Shown here one piece after another: positions 34,451 through 46,183 of a stretch of DNA of 64,000 nucleotides (the stretch's first letter is position 1; every line of letters starts with the position of its first letter). Source of the DNA: Chryseobacterium turcicum (GTDB lineage: Bacteria > Bacteroidota > Bacteroidia > Flavobacteriales > Weeksellaceae). A model generated the notes under the pieces. The model did not search any database. It saw only the letters and a program-made list of their open reading frames with translations, and was not told the DNA's origin. The position numbers and the translations under genes are program-made. The stretch is from assembly GCF_021010565.1 (NCBI RefSeq), contig NZ_JAJNAY010000002.1:1-64000 (forward strand), given 5' to 3'.

Positions 34451-35164
34451 TTATGGATTGGTAGAGAAAATAGAACCATTAGCAATCAAAGCTCTTCTGT
34501 TCATTTTCAAAATATCTCTTACCCATTCTGCGAAATCTTCAGGCTGAAGAACTTTATCAGGATTACCATCCGTCAAACCTCCCTGAATAGACATATCTGA
34601 AGCAATTGTACTCGGTGTTAAAGTAATCACACGGATATTTTGCTTTCTCCATTCTGCCATCATTGATTGAGATAAAGAGACAACTGCTGCTTTTGACGCT
34701 GCATAAGCCGACATATTGGGTCCGCCTTTCAAACCTGCTGTTGAAGCTACGTTTACAATATCACCTTCACCTTTTTCTTTTAAGAACGGATACACTGCTT
34801 TTGAAGCATAATAAACACCAAAAAGATTGGTTTTGATGACTTGCTCCCAAGTTTCAGAAGGCATATCTTCGATAGAACCAAAATCTCCGATTCCCGCATT
34901 ATTAATAAGAATATCTACCCCACCCAATTGCTCAGCAATAGATTCTATTCCTGCTTTCACATGAATTTCATTATCGATGCTAAACACTGCGTATGCTGCA
35001 TTTACACCTAATTTCTGAATTTCATCAACAGTCATTTTAAGGTTTTCTTCATTTCTTCCTGTGATTCCTATATTTACGCCTTCACTGGCAAGGATTAAGG
35101 CTACAGCCTTTCCTAAACCTCTACCACCTCCGGTGATAATAGCATTTTTTCCTTTTAGATTCAT
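34451..35164 (-). CDS. SDR family oxidoreductase, FabG-like
   Basis: A 237-residue classical short-chain dehydrogenase. The cofactor motif is TGGGRGLGKA at residues 11-20, NNAGIGD follows, and the catalytic triad is Ser-Tyr-Lys in VASTAGLKGGPNMSAYAASKAAV. G-rich positions favour NADP(H), but this is not certain. Such proteins reduce 3-ketoacyl-ACP or act on other carbonyls; with no fatty-acid genes nearby, the substrate stays open. Single gene. Confidence 0.87.
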   Translation of the reverse strand: MNLKGKNAIITGGGRGLGKAVALILASEGVNIGITGRNEENLKMTVDEIQKLGVNAAYAVFSIDNEIHVKAGIESIAEQLGGVDILINNAGIGDFGSIEDMPSETWEQVIKTNLFGVYYASKAVYPFLKEKGEGDIVNVASTAGLKGGPNMSAYAASKAAVVSLSQSMMAEWRKQNIRVITLTPSTIASDMSIQGGLTDGNPDKVLQPEDFAEWVRDILKMNRRALIANGSIFSTNP

Positions 35165-35763
35165 TGTTTTAATTTTATTGGTACAAATTTACGAAACCAT
35201 TTTTTTAAACAAGCGTTTACGATTTTGATTTAATAAAAATTAATCATCTTTAAATTCTATCTCAAAACAAAACCAGCCTACGAATAAGCCGGTTTCTGAA
35301 AGTAATATATAAAAAGTAAAAATGATGTAAGGAATCAATATTTAATAAAGTTTGAATTTGAAATTCTTGTGACTAATTTCTATACATATCATGCACGTTA
35401 AGCTCAACGTTATGTTTTGCTTTCGATAATAATTAAGTTTCTTTAGGCCTATATTTTTTTGTTTGCGCAAAATTAGAAAGCTATGACGAACATAGGTTTA
35501 ATAGGGCTTTAACATATTTTAAACAAATTCTAAACGACATATTAATTCATGATTAACGATAATACATAAGCTTTTAGATAGCAGCACGTTAAAAGGATGA
35601 ATTATTTTTAATACAAAAAGCAAGTTATTTTAGCCTACCTTAATAGTCTTTTCCGGAGAAAACATTTTGCTACACAAACATCATCTTATTTCGAACTGAG
35701 CTTACATAAACAAAAAATCTGCCCCAAATGAGACAGATTCTTGTTTCTAATTATTTAATCAAT
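35165..35763. other. Intergenic region of about 600 bp
   Basis: No reading frame of note. A weak hairpin AAACCAGCCT/AAGCCGGTTT lies at about 35271-35295. At 35716-35739 a terminator-like stem AATCTG/CAGATT closes the GDPD gene on the minus strand. The middle part (35300-35700) is A/T-rich without a repeat or RNA that I recognise. Confidence 0.4.
35712..35739 (-). terminator. Terminator of the GDPD gene
   Basis: Stem AATCTG (35716-35721) and CAGATT (35734-35739), loop 12 nt, U run on the minus strand. Confidence 0.65.
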
Positions 35764-36510
35764 TTATTTTCCTTTCAACTGTTCCGGAATATTAGTGGTA
35801 ATAAAACCTATCCCTTGTTTTTTCAGTTCGTTGTAAATTTCAACTTCATTGACTGTCCAAGAATTGGTGATTAAGCCTAAGGCATTGGCTTCAGAAATCC
35901 ATGTAGGGTTTTTCTGAAATACTGAATAGTGATAATCTAATCCGTCTAAACCTTCTTCTTTAATCTGTTGTGGAGAAAGCTCACCTCTCAAATACTGAAC
36001 TTTAAAATCAGGAGCCAGTTTTTTGATTTGTTTGCAAATATTTAAGCTGAATGAGATATATTCACATTGAGATTCCAGTTTCATTTCTTTAATCATTTTA
36101 ATGGTTTTTTCCACCATTTCATTTTCTAAAGCTTCAGTTTTTGCAGGCTTAATTTCTACAATAAGCTTTAAACTTTTGTCTTTCTTACCAGCTTTCAGAT
36201 AATCTTTCAGCGTAGGATATTTTTCACCATTTGAAAGTTTCAGTTTTTCCAATTCTTTAAAATCGGTTTCTGAAATTTCCATTTTCCCGTGATGCTCGTC
36301 GTGGTTAATCACCAAAACACCATCTTTAGACATTCTTACATCAAACTCAGATCCGTAAATCTTTAGTTTTTGGGCATTCTGCAATGCTGTAATAGAATTT
36401 TCCGTTGTTGGAGGATTTGTCTGAAAATAACCTCTGTGCGCAATAATTTGGGTTTGTGCATTCATAAAAACTGTCGTTAAAACTGCAAACCCTAAGATAA
36501 ACTTTTTCAT
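35764..36510 (-). CDS. Glycerophosphodiester phosphodiesterase
   Basis: An exported GDPD-family enzyme, 248 residues, with signal peptide KKFILGFAVLTTVFMNAQ. It hydrolyses glycerophosphodiesters to glycerol-3-phosphate and an alcohol. Catalytic and metal residues: HRG (residues 25-27), TENS, EFDVRMSKDGVLVINHDEH (E, D, and the second His), LIVEIKP. The C-terminal NSWTVNEVEIYNELKKQGIGFITTN is the usual last block. It is downstream of an Oar-like receptor with a terminator between, so the two may be only neighbours. Confidence 0.9.
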   Translation of the reverse strand: MKKFILGFAVLTTVFMNAQTQIIAHRGYFQTNPPTTENSITALQNAQKLKIYGSEFDVRMSKDGVLVINHDEHHGKMEISETDFKELEKLKLSNGEKYPTLKDYLKAGKKDKSLKLIVEIKPAKTEALENEMVEKTIKMIKEMKLESQCEYISFSLNICKQIKKLAPDFKVQYLRGELSPQQIKEEGLDGLDYHYSVFQKNPTWISEANALGLITNSWTVNEVEIYNELKKQGIGFITTNIPEQLKGK

Positions 36511-36530
36511 AATATCGATTGATAATTAAA

Positions 36531-36560
36531 ATCTAAAAGCCTTTTTTCAGACTTTTAGAT
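36531..36560 (-). terminator. Terminator of the Oar-like receptor gene
   Basis: ATCTAAAAG (36531-36539) and CTTTTAGAT (36552-36560) pair across a 12-nt loop; minus-strand U-rich tail. Confidence 0.7.
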
Positions 36561-36579
36561 AAAATTAGTACTTATTTTT

Positions 36580-39500
36580 TTAGAATGAATATTTTGCTCC
36601 GATTTGAATTTGATAAGGATTACCTGATAAAGGTGCTAAACCACTGGTATTTTTAGCATATTCAAACTGTTTTGTAACGGGATCAAACTTATTGATTCTA
36701 TACAAAGACATGTTTCCGTAAGATTTGTTTACTCCCCATTCTCTGTTAAGTAAATTGGCCAGGTTGAAAATATCAACAGAAAGTTCAAAGGCTCCAATTT
36801 TTTCAAACTTAATTTTTTTCGCTACACGTACATCCCAAACTCCGTAGAATCCATTTTTTCCACCGTTTCTTTCTGCAATTTGGTTATTATAATCGGTGAT
36901 GTAATTTTTTAAAGCCTTTCCTACTTCAGGATCATCAATCAAAGATTGTGTTAATTGAGGGAAAATGTATGCTAAATCGTTAGTATCCACGAAATCTCCG
37001 TTGATATTCCCACCTGCTGTCACAGAAAAACGTGTTCCGCCAATTCCTGAATATCTGATTCCTAAAGTAAATCCTGCAATGGTTGGTGAGTTTCCGTATA
37101 ATACCACTTTGTTTCTGAATTGGTTATCAGAATAGGTCATTCTTAAATTTCTAGGATCACTTTCTACCAATGTAGACAATGTCGCTGAATTCGCTACGTT
37201 ACCGTTGTATGAAGTATTATCTTTAATATCAGACCATGTGTAACTTGCGGTAATTTCTCCGTCTTTCCAGTAACGGTAGCTTGTATCTGCTACAAAAGAG
37301 AATTGATTGACTTTTCCGTCACTTACAAGCTCTAAAACTCTCCCGAACTTTTTATTAATCGTTCCTTCTTTCCAATTCATTACACCATTACTTGCATTGA
37401 TCGTACTAGCCGGAACAAAAACACCTCTTCCACCTTCATTATCAAGAGTGAAGAAAGGATTAGCTTCCATATTTCTATCATAATAGAAGTAATTGTTTCT
37501 ACCTAAAGCCATATAACCTGCAAGCCCAGCTCTGAATCTTTCGTTGAAGAAATGCGTATACGAGATATTTGCTTTATAAACAATCGGGATTTTCGCATCT
37601 TCACCGGTATAATTAATCGTCGGAAGCTGATATTGCGACAATGTAGGAACAGTATTGTAATCATTTCTATAGCTGTTGAAATCAGGTGTCAAACCAATTT
37701 GTGAAGGATTAACATCTACCGTTGCTAAATGTTTCCCATCAAACACCAAATTATTGATAACCATATAATTGTTGATATCTGAAGAGAAAATTCCTGCTCC
37801 GAATTTTAAGAAATCTTTATTTCCTTCATTCACATTCCACTCAAACTGAAATCTTGGCTGAATAACAAAAGATTTAATCTGATTATCAGTTCTGATTCCC
37901 ATTTCATCAAATAATTTCTGATTAAACTGAGCTTTCGGATAACCACCATAATCAAGCCTTAAACCAGCCATAAAATCTAAACCTTTTGCCACTTTCGTTT
38001 GAATCTGTCCGTAAATACCCGCATTCCAAATACTCGACTTTACAGACGGATCTTCTACCAAAGGAACTTCTCTGTAGAATCTGTTAGAAATAAGATTGTT
38101 AAAATTAAATAAATTATCACCACCGTTTACGGTAGGGTTTTCTCTGAAATGAAATCTTCCGTTGACCTCACTTCCGTACACAGATCTTGCTTTGGTGTAC
38201 ATTAAATCTACCCCAAAAGTATATTTAATCTTATCGGTATTGTAATACAAGTTATCAACAATCTGAATTACATTATTTTTGAAGCTTTCCTGCGCAAAAC
38301 GGTGACCTCCAATCTGGATGTTTGTCGCCTTGTTTCCGTCGATATTGGTGATTATATTTTCTACAATTGCTCTCGGAACAGCATGTCCCAATTGGTCATT
38401 TTGATAACTGTCTTGGAAAGTATATAAATGTTGAACTTTCAATTCGTTCGTTATATTAGGCTTTAAGTTTGATCTTAAAGTTAACAACAAACTGTTATCC
38501 ATGTTTTTATCGGTTCCGTAAGACTCAAATGCATTAATTGCCGTATTGTCTCCTAATCCGTTTTTATTGAGATCGTAAGTAAAATTGTTTCTTAATGTTA
38601 ATAAGTTCTTCTCATTAATCTGCCAGTCTAAACGTAAAAAAGCGGCATCAGAATTTCTTACTTTATCGAAACTTCCAAACTGTGGAGAATTTCCAACACC
38701 GTATTTTGCTCTTGCAATATCAAGGAATTTATTAAGTGTCGCAGTTGTTGTATTTAATCTTAACTCATCTTCACGCGATTTGATGTCTGCAATCTGCAAC
38801 GGTCTCGAATCTAGCTGATGATCCCAAGCTGCGAAAAAATGTAATTTGTTTTTAATAATTGGTCCACCCAATGAAAACCCGAACTGAGAAGTAGAAAAAT
38901 CAACATCTCTCTTGTTTCCACGAATATCATATGGGCTCGAAAGCCAGTTGGTTCTCAAATATTCCCAAGCGCTTCCAGAAAATTTATTGGTACCCGATTT
39001 CGTAACCGCACTTACCGTTCCCCCTCCACTTCTTCCCAAAGTAACATCGTACTGATTGGTTGTGATTTTAAATTCTCTTACCGCTTCAATCGATATAGAA
39101 AAAGGCGCACCACTTCGGCTGGTTGTAGATCCGGCTGAAGTAGGATTTTTCGCCGTCATTCCGTCAATGGTAAAGTTGGTAGAAGAACCTAACTGCCCCG
39201 ATAAATTACCGTTTTTACCGCTTAAAGGAGACAAATCTGTAAGACTGGCAAAATTTCTTCCGTTTACAGGTAAAATACCTATGTTCTTTGCCGAAATTGC
39301 AGTTGCTGCTCCTAAGTTTCCTATTTTATTTTTAAGATTACCATTAATAACTACTTCTTCAATCATTTTTTCGCTATCATCCAAATTGAGATTCACAGTA
39401 ACCTGATCACCAAAATTTACATTGTAGCCTTCCTTTTTTTCGTCATTTACGATAACCGTATAAGGTCCACCCAAAGGTATTTCTTTGAAAATATATTCAC

Positions 39501-39684
39501 CCTTCGAGTTGGTTTCTGTTACTGTACGAAAACCCGTAGACTCATTCACAATAGTAACTTTTACTTTTTCCTGAATACTTTTACCCGTAATTTTCCCTAC
39601 AATAGAAGCTTGTGTTGTTTGTGCATAGGCAATAGTTCCTACTCCCAAAAACAGAAGTCCCAATAAAATCTTTACTTTTTTCAT
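36580..39684 (-). CDS. Oar-like TonB-dependent outer-membrane receptor
   Basis: A 1034-residue outer-membrane protein. After the signal (KVKILLGLLFLGVGTIAYAQ) comes a carboxypeptidase-regulatory-like domain (SIVGKITGKSIQEKVKVTIVNE... ETNSKGEYIFKEIPLGGPYTV). The plug has VVINGNLKNKIGNL, LPVNGRNFASLTDLSPLSG and the SAVTKSGTNKFSGSAWEY segment typical of Oar-like proteins. The barrel ends in QIQIGAKYSF with a terminal aromatic. No SusD partner is adjacent, so it is not a SusCD pair. Ligand unknown. An in-frame GTG/ATG region upstream lies before the signal peptide and is not used; a -7 element at 39704-39711 supports 39684. Confidence 0.88.
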   Translation of the reverse strand: MKKVKILLGLLFLGVGTIAYAQTTQASIVGKITGKSIQEKVKVTIVNESTGFRTVTETNSKGEYIFKEIPLGGPYTVIVNDEKKEGYNVNFGDQVTVNLNLDDSEKMIEEVVINGNLKNKIGNLGAATAISAKNIGILPVNGRNFASLTDLSPLSGKNGNLSGQLGSSTNFTIDGMTAKNPTSAGSTTSRSGAPFSISIEAVREFKITTNQYDVTLGRSGGGTVSAVTKSGTNKFSGSAWEYLRTNWLSSPYDIRGNKRDVDFSTSQFGFSLGGPIIKNKLHFFAAWDHQLDSRPLQIADIKSREDELRLNTTTATLNKFLDIARAKYGVGNSPQFGSFDKVRNSDAAFLRLDWQINEKNLLTLRNNFTYDLNKNGLGDNTAINAFESYGTDKNMDNSLLLTLRSNLKPNITNELKVQHLYTFQDSYQNDQLGHAVPRAIVENIITNIDGNKATNIQIGGHRFAQESFKNNVIQIVDNLYYNTDKIKYTFGVDLMYTKARSVYGSEVNGRFHFRENPTVNGGDNLFNFNNLISNRFYREVPLVEDPSVKSSIWNAGIYGQIQTKVAKGLDFMAGLRLDYGGYPKAQFNQKLFDEMGIRTDNQIKSFVIQPRFQFEWNVNEGNKDFLKFGAGIFSSDINNYMVINNLVFDGKHLATVDVNPSQIGLTPDFNSYRNDYNTVPTLSQYQLPTINYTGEDAKIPIVYKANISYTHFFNERFRAGLAGYMALGRNNYFYYDRNMEANPFFTLDNEGGRGVFVPASTINASNGVMNWKEGTINKKFGRVLELVSDGKVNQFSFVADTSYRYWKDGEITASYTWSDIKDNTSYNGNVANSATLSTLVESDPRNLRMTYSDNQFRNKVVLYGNSPTIAGFTLGIRYSGIGGTRFSVTAGGNINGDFVDTNDLAYIFPQLTQSLIDDPEVGKALKNYITDYNNQIAERNGGKNGFYGVWDVRVAKKIKFEKIGAFELSVDIFNLANLLNREWGVNKSYGNMSLYRINKFDPVTKQFEYAKNTSGLAPLSGNPYQIQIGAKYSF

Positions 39685-39703
39685 ATGATAGATTAATTGG
39701 GTA

Positions 39704-39711
39704 CAAAGGTA
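39704..39711 (-). promoter_or_regulatory. -7 promoter element of the Oar-like receptor gene
   Basis: Minus-strand TACCTTTG, 19 bp upstream of the ATG at 39684. Confidence 0.5.
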
Positions 39712-39897
39712 TAGTGTCACTGCAAGCCACCTGTTTAAGGTAATTTTAACATTTTTTTAATTAAATTAGAATATTATGTTAAACAAATGTAAACGATTAC
39801 ATTATTTAATAGACTATCAAGTCATTAGATTACATTACAAAGTTTTAATTTTCTCAGAATAATTAATAGTGTTATTTTTTTAAATTATTATTTACAT

Positions 39898-39905
39898 TAT
39901 TTTTG
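39898..39905 (+). promoter_or_regulatory. -7 promoter element of ligA
   Basis: TATTTTTG, 19 bp before the ATG at 39925. Confidence 0.45.
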
Positions 39906-39909
39906 TTGA

Positions 39910-41928
<2,019 letters not shown>

Positions 41929-41931
41929 AAT

Positions 41932-41960
41932 AAAGACTGTCTTTTGGGCAGTCTTTTTTG
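41932..41960 (+). terminator. Terminator of ligA
   Basis: AAAGACTG (41932-41939) and CAGTCTTT (41949-41956), loop 9 nt, T run. Confidence 0.85.
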
Positions 41961-42002
41961 TTTGATATTTTATTGTAATTTTATTTTATTAAATTATAAA
42001 AA

Positions 42003-42647
42003 ATGGATTTTCTAAAAGACCACTCTATTCAAAACGAGTTGCTTTTGATTTTTATTTCGGTATTTCTCGGTCTTTGCATTGGAGCCGAAAGGGAATATAG
42101 AAACAAATCGGCGGGATTGAGAACATTTATTCTCGTTTGTTTTGGATCTTGTCTTTTCACCATTCTTTCCATAAAAATAGGCGTTGATAATCCCGATCGA
42201 TTGGCAGCCAACATCATTACCGGAATTGGTTTTTTGGGCGCTGGAGTTATTTTTAAAGGAGACAATAAAATCGACGGCATCACTACTGCCACAACAATTT
42301 GGGCAACGGCGTCTATCGGGATGGCGGTGGGTTCGGGATATGTTTATTTATCATTACTGGGAACTGTTTTAGTGTTATTAATTCTAAGCTCACTCACCTA
42401 TTTTCAAACGTATATTGATCATAATCACAAAATTCGGGAGTATAAAATCGTTGTATCCAACAAAGAAAATCTTGATTATTGTGAGGAATTATTTAAAGTA
42501 AACCATTTAAAATTCATTGTCATTAAACAACAGTTTTCAAAAGGATCATCCAGTACAACCTGGCTTTTGACAGGAAAAAACAGTCGTCATGAAGATTTAA
42601 TACAGCAGATGATGCGCGATGAAAAAATAGATTCTTTTCAGTTTTAA
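42003..42647 (+). CDS. MgtC/SapB family membrane protein
   Basis: A 214-residue inner-membrane protein. The N-terminal half has four to five helices with the family blocks LGLCIGAEREYRNKSAGLRTF, GIGFLGAGVIFK and GITTATTIWATASIGMAVGSG. The last ~70 residues form a cytoplasmic ACT-like domain. MgtC relatives act in magnesium homeostasis or modulate ATP synthase in pathogens; here the role is only inferred. It is a single gene between ligA and a Crp-like gene. Confidence 0.88.
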   Translation: MDFLKDHSIQNELLLIFISVFLGLCIGAEREYRNKSAGLRTFILVCFGSCLFTILSIKIGVDNPDRLAANIITGIGFLGAGVIFKGDNKIDGITTATTIWATASIGMAVGSGYVYLSLLGTVLVLLILSSLTYFQTYIDHNHKIREYKIVVSNKENLDYCEELFKVNHLKFIVIKQQFSKGSSSTTWLLTGKNSRHEDLIQQMMRDEKIDSFQF

Positions 42648-42905
42648 AAATTCATCTTCATTAAAAAATTGAAATTTTCATTGATTAATTCTCTCTGCTA
42701 AAAAAATAAATAAATTCAAATATCTTTAATTTAAATTTATCCATAAACTGTAGTATTCATTTATATTCTTAATTGAGTTTATTTTAATAGCGATTTTCAA
42801 AATATACAACCATAAACAGCAAATGATGAGCCTCGGAAAAGCTCAGGTTTAAAAGAAATTAAATATTACTTTTACAATAGAGAAACTAATATCCATAAGG
42901 ATTTC

Positions 42906-43487
42906 ATGGAAAAACTGCTGAATATTTACAATAGTATAGAAGGTCTTTCTCAGGAGGAAGCCCTTTATCATGCCAACCAATTTGAGAAGATTGTTTTTGC
43001 AAAAAAAACGATGATTTTAAACGAAGGAACAGTAGAAGATTACCTGTATTTTATCGACAAAGGGATTATCCGTTTTTTTGTGAATAAAGTACATCCTACC
43101 GAGCCTTCCAAAGAAATTACATTTTCTTTTATTGCAGAAAATATGTTTTGCAGTGCTTACGATTCTTTTATTACAAGAAATCCATGTGCTTACAATGTAG
43201 AAACAGTGCAGGAAACGGTGGTCTACAGAATACATTTTGATGATTTGGAAAAACTTTACCAAAGAAGTAAGGTAGGAAATTATCTAGGAAGAATCTCCGC
43301 TGAGAATTTATATGTACGCAAAACCCAGCGCGAAATATCTTTACTTATGCACACTGCCGAAGAGCGCTATCTGAATTTGGCGAAAGCATATCCAAATTTT
43401 ATCAGAGAAATACCTTTGAAACACATTGCATCTTACATCGGAATAACGCCACAAGCATTAAGCCGCATCAGAAAACAGAATTTATGA
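42906..43487 (+). CDS. Crp/Fnr family transcriptional regulator
   Basis: A 193-residue regulator with the cyclic-nucleotide-binding-like beta-roll (GTVEDYLYFIDKGIIRFFV, ITFSFIAENMFCSAYDSFITRNPC) and a C-terminal helix-turn-helix, PLKHIASYIGITPQALSRIRKQ. It lacks the Cys set of FNR. It is one of three such regulators in the window. No obvious target gene adjoins it; the S46 peptidase downstream is separated by a terminator. Confidence 0.85.
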   Translation: MEKLLNIYNSIEGLSQEEALYHANQFEKIVFAKKTMILNEGTVEDYLYFIDKGIIRFFVNKVHPTEPSKEITFSFIAENMFCSAYDSFITRNPCAYNVETVQETVVYRIHFDDLEKLYQRSKVGNYLGRISAENLYVRKTQREISLLMHTAEERYLNLAKAYPNFIREIPLKHIASYIGITPQALSRIRKQNL

Positions 43488-43662
43488 ACATAGGTTCATT
43501 CTTTTGCTTGAAAATTATCACTTATTTTGCACCGCTAAAGAAAACACAAGTGATGAAATTTTCTTTCTCAGAATCAATACAATAGAAAAATATATCACTC
43601 TGTAAAAGATTTGTTAAAATTTATTTTAATGAAATTTTAACAAAAAAAAAAAACATATCCCA

Positions 43663-43702
43663 GAAAACCCTTTCTAAATTTAAATTTTAGGAAGGGTTTT
43701 TC
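43663..43702 (+). terminator. Hairpin between the Crp-like and S46 peptidase genes
   Basis: AAAACCCTTTCTAAA and TTTAGGAAGGGTTTTT pair nearly completely around an A/T loop and end in T. It lies about 175 bp past the Crp-like stop codon, so it might end that transcript or an unseen one. Confidence 0.7.
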
Positions 43703-43750
43703 TTTTCCTAAAAAAATTAAAATGTGTATTTTAGACAAAATTTTTAAATA

Positions 43751-45892
43751 ATGATAAAACGTAATCTTCTTATTGCTTCGGCATTCTTCACTTTCTCTTG
43801 GGGAATCGCTCAGCAATACGGTGGAATGTGGATTCCTACGGAACTTAATGAAAAGGAAATGAAAGATCTTGGGATGAAAATTTCTGCTAAAGACATTTTC
43901 AATACACAAAAACCAAGTATCAAAGATGCTGTAGTACAGTTTAATGGAGGCTGTACAGCCGAAATCATCTCTCCAAAAGGATTATTACTAACCAATCATC
44001 ACTGTGGGTATGGGCAGATTCAGGCACATTCTACAGTACAAAACGACCTTCTTTCTAACGGATTTTGGGCAAAAAACATGAGTACAGAACTTCCAAACCC
44101 GGGAGTAACTGTTGATTTTATTGTAGATATTAAAGATGTTTCTTCTCAAATTTTAGACGATACCGATAACCTTCAGGAGCCGGAACTCGCAAAACAAATC
44201 GCAAAAAATATTGAGATTTACAAAAATTCTCAAAAAATAGAAAATTATCAGTCGATTTCTGTAAAACCGATGTATTATGGGAATAAATTTTACGCTTATG
44301 TCATCGAAACCTATAAAGATGTACGTTTGGTAGGAGCACCTCCTCAAAGCATCGGAAAATTCGGAAGCGATACTGACAACTGGGTTTGGCCAAGACATAC
44401 AGGAGATTTCTCGATGTTCAGAATTTATGCTGATAAAAACAACAAGCCTGCAGAATATTCTAAAGACAACGTGCCTTACGTTCCGAAACATTATCTTCCG
44501 GTATCCATCAAAGATAAGGCAGAGAATGATTTCACATTTGTATTCGGATTCCCTGGAAGAACAACGGAATATCTTCCTGCGATTGCCGTAGAAAAAATCA
44601 TGAAAGAGATTGATCCTGCAAGAATTGCCGTACGTGATGTCGCTCTGAAAACTTTAGACGAAAAAATGCGTGCTGATGATGCTACAAGAATTAAATATGC
44701 TTCTAAGTTTGCCTCTGTAGCCAACTATTGGAAAAAATGGATTGGCGAAGTAGAAGGTTTAAAAAAATCTAACGCGGTACAGAAAAAAGTAATGTACGAA
44801 GGTTCTTTGATTGCTAAAAACCCTGAAGTAAAAGCAACTTTAGACCAACTGAATAAACTGTATAACGACCAGGCTCCTTATGCTTTGAACAATGCATATT
44901 ATGGCGAAGTAGTAAGAAATGCAGAAACATTTGCATTGGCAAATATGTATTCTAACTACATTACTTCTGTAGAAGCTGGAAGAATGGATGAAAAAGGAAC
45001 AGCTGCTTTTAAGAAAAAACTGACTTCTTTCTACAAAGATTACAGTGCTGAACTGGATTCTAAAGTTACGGCTAAACTTTTGGCATTATACGCTAACAAA
45101 ACAGACGCTCAGTTTTTACCAGCTGGTTTTGATAAATATAAAAATGATGCTCAAAACATTACCAGCTTTGAAGAGCTATCAAAGAATTCTGTGATTACAG
45201 GAAGAAGCCAGGTGAACGGTGCTGCTCTTAACGGAGATATTGAAAAAGCATTTTCAAGTCAGGATAAATTGATTAAAACCATTAAAAAAGATGCTGTTTA
45301 TCAATTATTTATGAGTGTAAAAGATGCTTATATGAAAACTGCTGACCCTCAATTTACAAGTTTACAGACCAAGATTGATGCATTGCAAAAAACCTATATG
45401 GCGCAGCAAATGGCTACAGATAAAGACAGAAAATTTTTCCCAGATGCTAACTCTACCCTTCGTGTAACGTATGGAAAAGTGAAAGGGTCTACTCCGAAAG
45501 ATGCAGTAACTTATGATTACCAAACTCATTTAGCTGGAGTTATGGAGAAGTATATTCCTGGAGATTATGAATTTGATGTTCCACAAAAACTAATTGACCT
45601 TTATAACAAAAAAGATTACGGAAACTACAAAGATAAAAGTGGTGATGTTCCTGTAGGATTTACAGCAACCAACCATACAACAGGTGGAAACTCTGGAAGT
45701 CCGGCTTTGGATGCACACGGAAATCTTGTTGGTTTGAATTTCGACAGACAGTGGGAAGGAACAATGAGTGACATCAATTACGACCCACGTTTCAGCAGAA
45801 ACATCATGGTTGATACAAAATATATTCTTTTCATCATCGATAAATTTGCCGATTCAAAATGGCTAATTGATGAGATGAAAATTGTAAAATAA
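43751..45892 (+). CDS. S46 family dipeptidyl peptidase, DPP11-like
   Basis: A 713-residue exported serine exopeptidase (signal NLLIASAFFTFSWGIAQ) that removes dipeptides from oligopeptides in the periplasm. The catalytic His is in LLLTNHHCGYGQI, the Ser in TTGGNSGSP (Ser648). Eighteen residues later comes Arg666 in LNFDRQWEG; in the S46 family an Arg at this position marks DPP11, which prefers Asp/Glu at P1, while DPP7 has Gly. Specificity for acidic residues is thus inferred. It is important to bacteria that live on proteins. Followed by a strong terminator. Confidence 0.9.
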   Translation: MIKRNLLIASAFFTFSWGIAQQYGGMWIPTELNEKEMKDLGMKISAKDIFNTQKPSIKDAVVQFNGGCTAEIISPKGLLLTNHHCGYGQIQAHSTVQNDLLSNGFWAKNMSTELPNPGVTVDFIVDIKDVSSQILDDTDNLQEPELAKQIAKNIEIYKNSQKIENYQSISVKPMYYGNKFYAYVIETYKDVRLVGAPPQSIGKFGSDTDNWVWPRHTGDFSMFRIYADKNNKPAEYSKDNVPYVPKHYLPVSIKDKAENDFTFVFGFPGRTTEYLPAIAVEKIMKEIDPARIAVRDVALKTLDEKMRADDATRIKYASKFASVANYWKKWIGEVEGLKKSNAVQKKVMYEGSLIAKNPEVKATLDQLNKLYNDQAPYALNNAYYGEVVRNAETFALANMYSNYITSVEAGRMDEKGTAAFKKKLTSFYKDYSAELDSKVTAKLLALYANKTDAQFLPAGFDKYKNDAQNITSFEELSKNSVITGRSQVNGAALNGDIEKAFSSQDKLIKTIKKDAVYQLFMSVKDAYMKTADPQFTSLQTKIDALQKTYMAQQMATDKDRKFFPDANSTLRVTYGKVKGSTPKDAVTYDYQTHLAGVMEKYIPGDYEFDVPQKLIDLYNKKDYGNYKDKSGDVPVGFTATNHTTGGNSGSPALDAHGNLVGLNFDRQWEGTMSDINYDPRFSRNIMVDTKYILFIIDKFADSKWLIDEMKIVK

Positions 45893-45930
45893 GACCTATT
45901 TTATCGTAAATCTAAAAGATAAGATTCAAT

Positions 45931-45965
45931 AAACCCCTTGAAATAATTTTCAAGGGGTTTTTCGT
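45931..45965 (+). terminator. Terminator of the S46 peptidase gene
   Basis: AAACCCCTTGAAA (45931-45943), loop TAAT, TTTCAAGGGGTTT (45948-45960), T run. Confidence 0.92.
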
Positions 45966-45998
45966 TTTTAATATTAATTCCGCTTAAACTAATTTTCA

Positions 45999-46161
45999 TT
46001 AACCGCAAAAGACAAAAGATATTTGAAATGTATGTTATTTAGATATTCAAAGCTCTCAAAAGAATAAAAATCAAAGATTTTTTTAAAGCTTATGTGCTCT
46101 TTTTTGTTTATTGATAAGTTTAAACTTAAAATATCTAAATCTTTTGTGCCTTTTGTGGTTA
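45999..46161. repeat. MITE-like inverted-repeat element, copy 3
   Basis: Left end TTAACCGCAAAAGACAAAAG, right end AATCTTTTGTGCCTTTTGTG then GTTAA. The ends match those at 31863 and 32021; the inside differs. It lies between two convergent genes. Confidence 0.65.
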
Positions 46162-46183
46162 AATAAACAAGTTTAACATTCTA

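Noticed and set aside
35165..35763. Riboswitch or structured RNA in the 600-bp gap
   Set aside because: Neither conserved riboswitch cores nor a stable long fold could be recognised by eye.
43637..43909. 90-codon minus-strand frame upstream of the S46 peptidase
   Set aside because: It runs through a terminator hairpin and the peptidase start; no recognisable domain.
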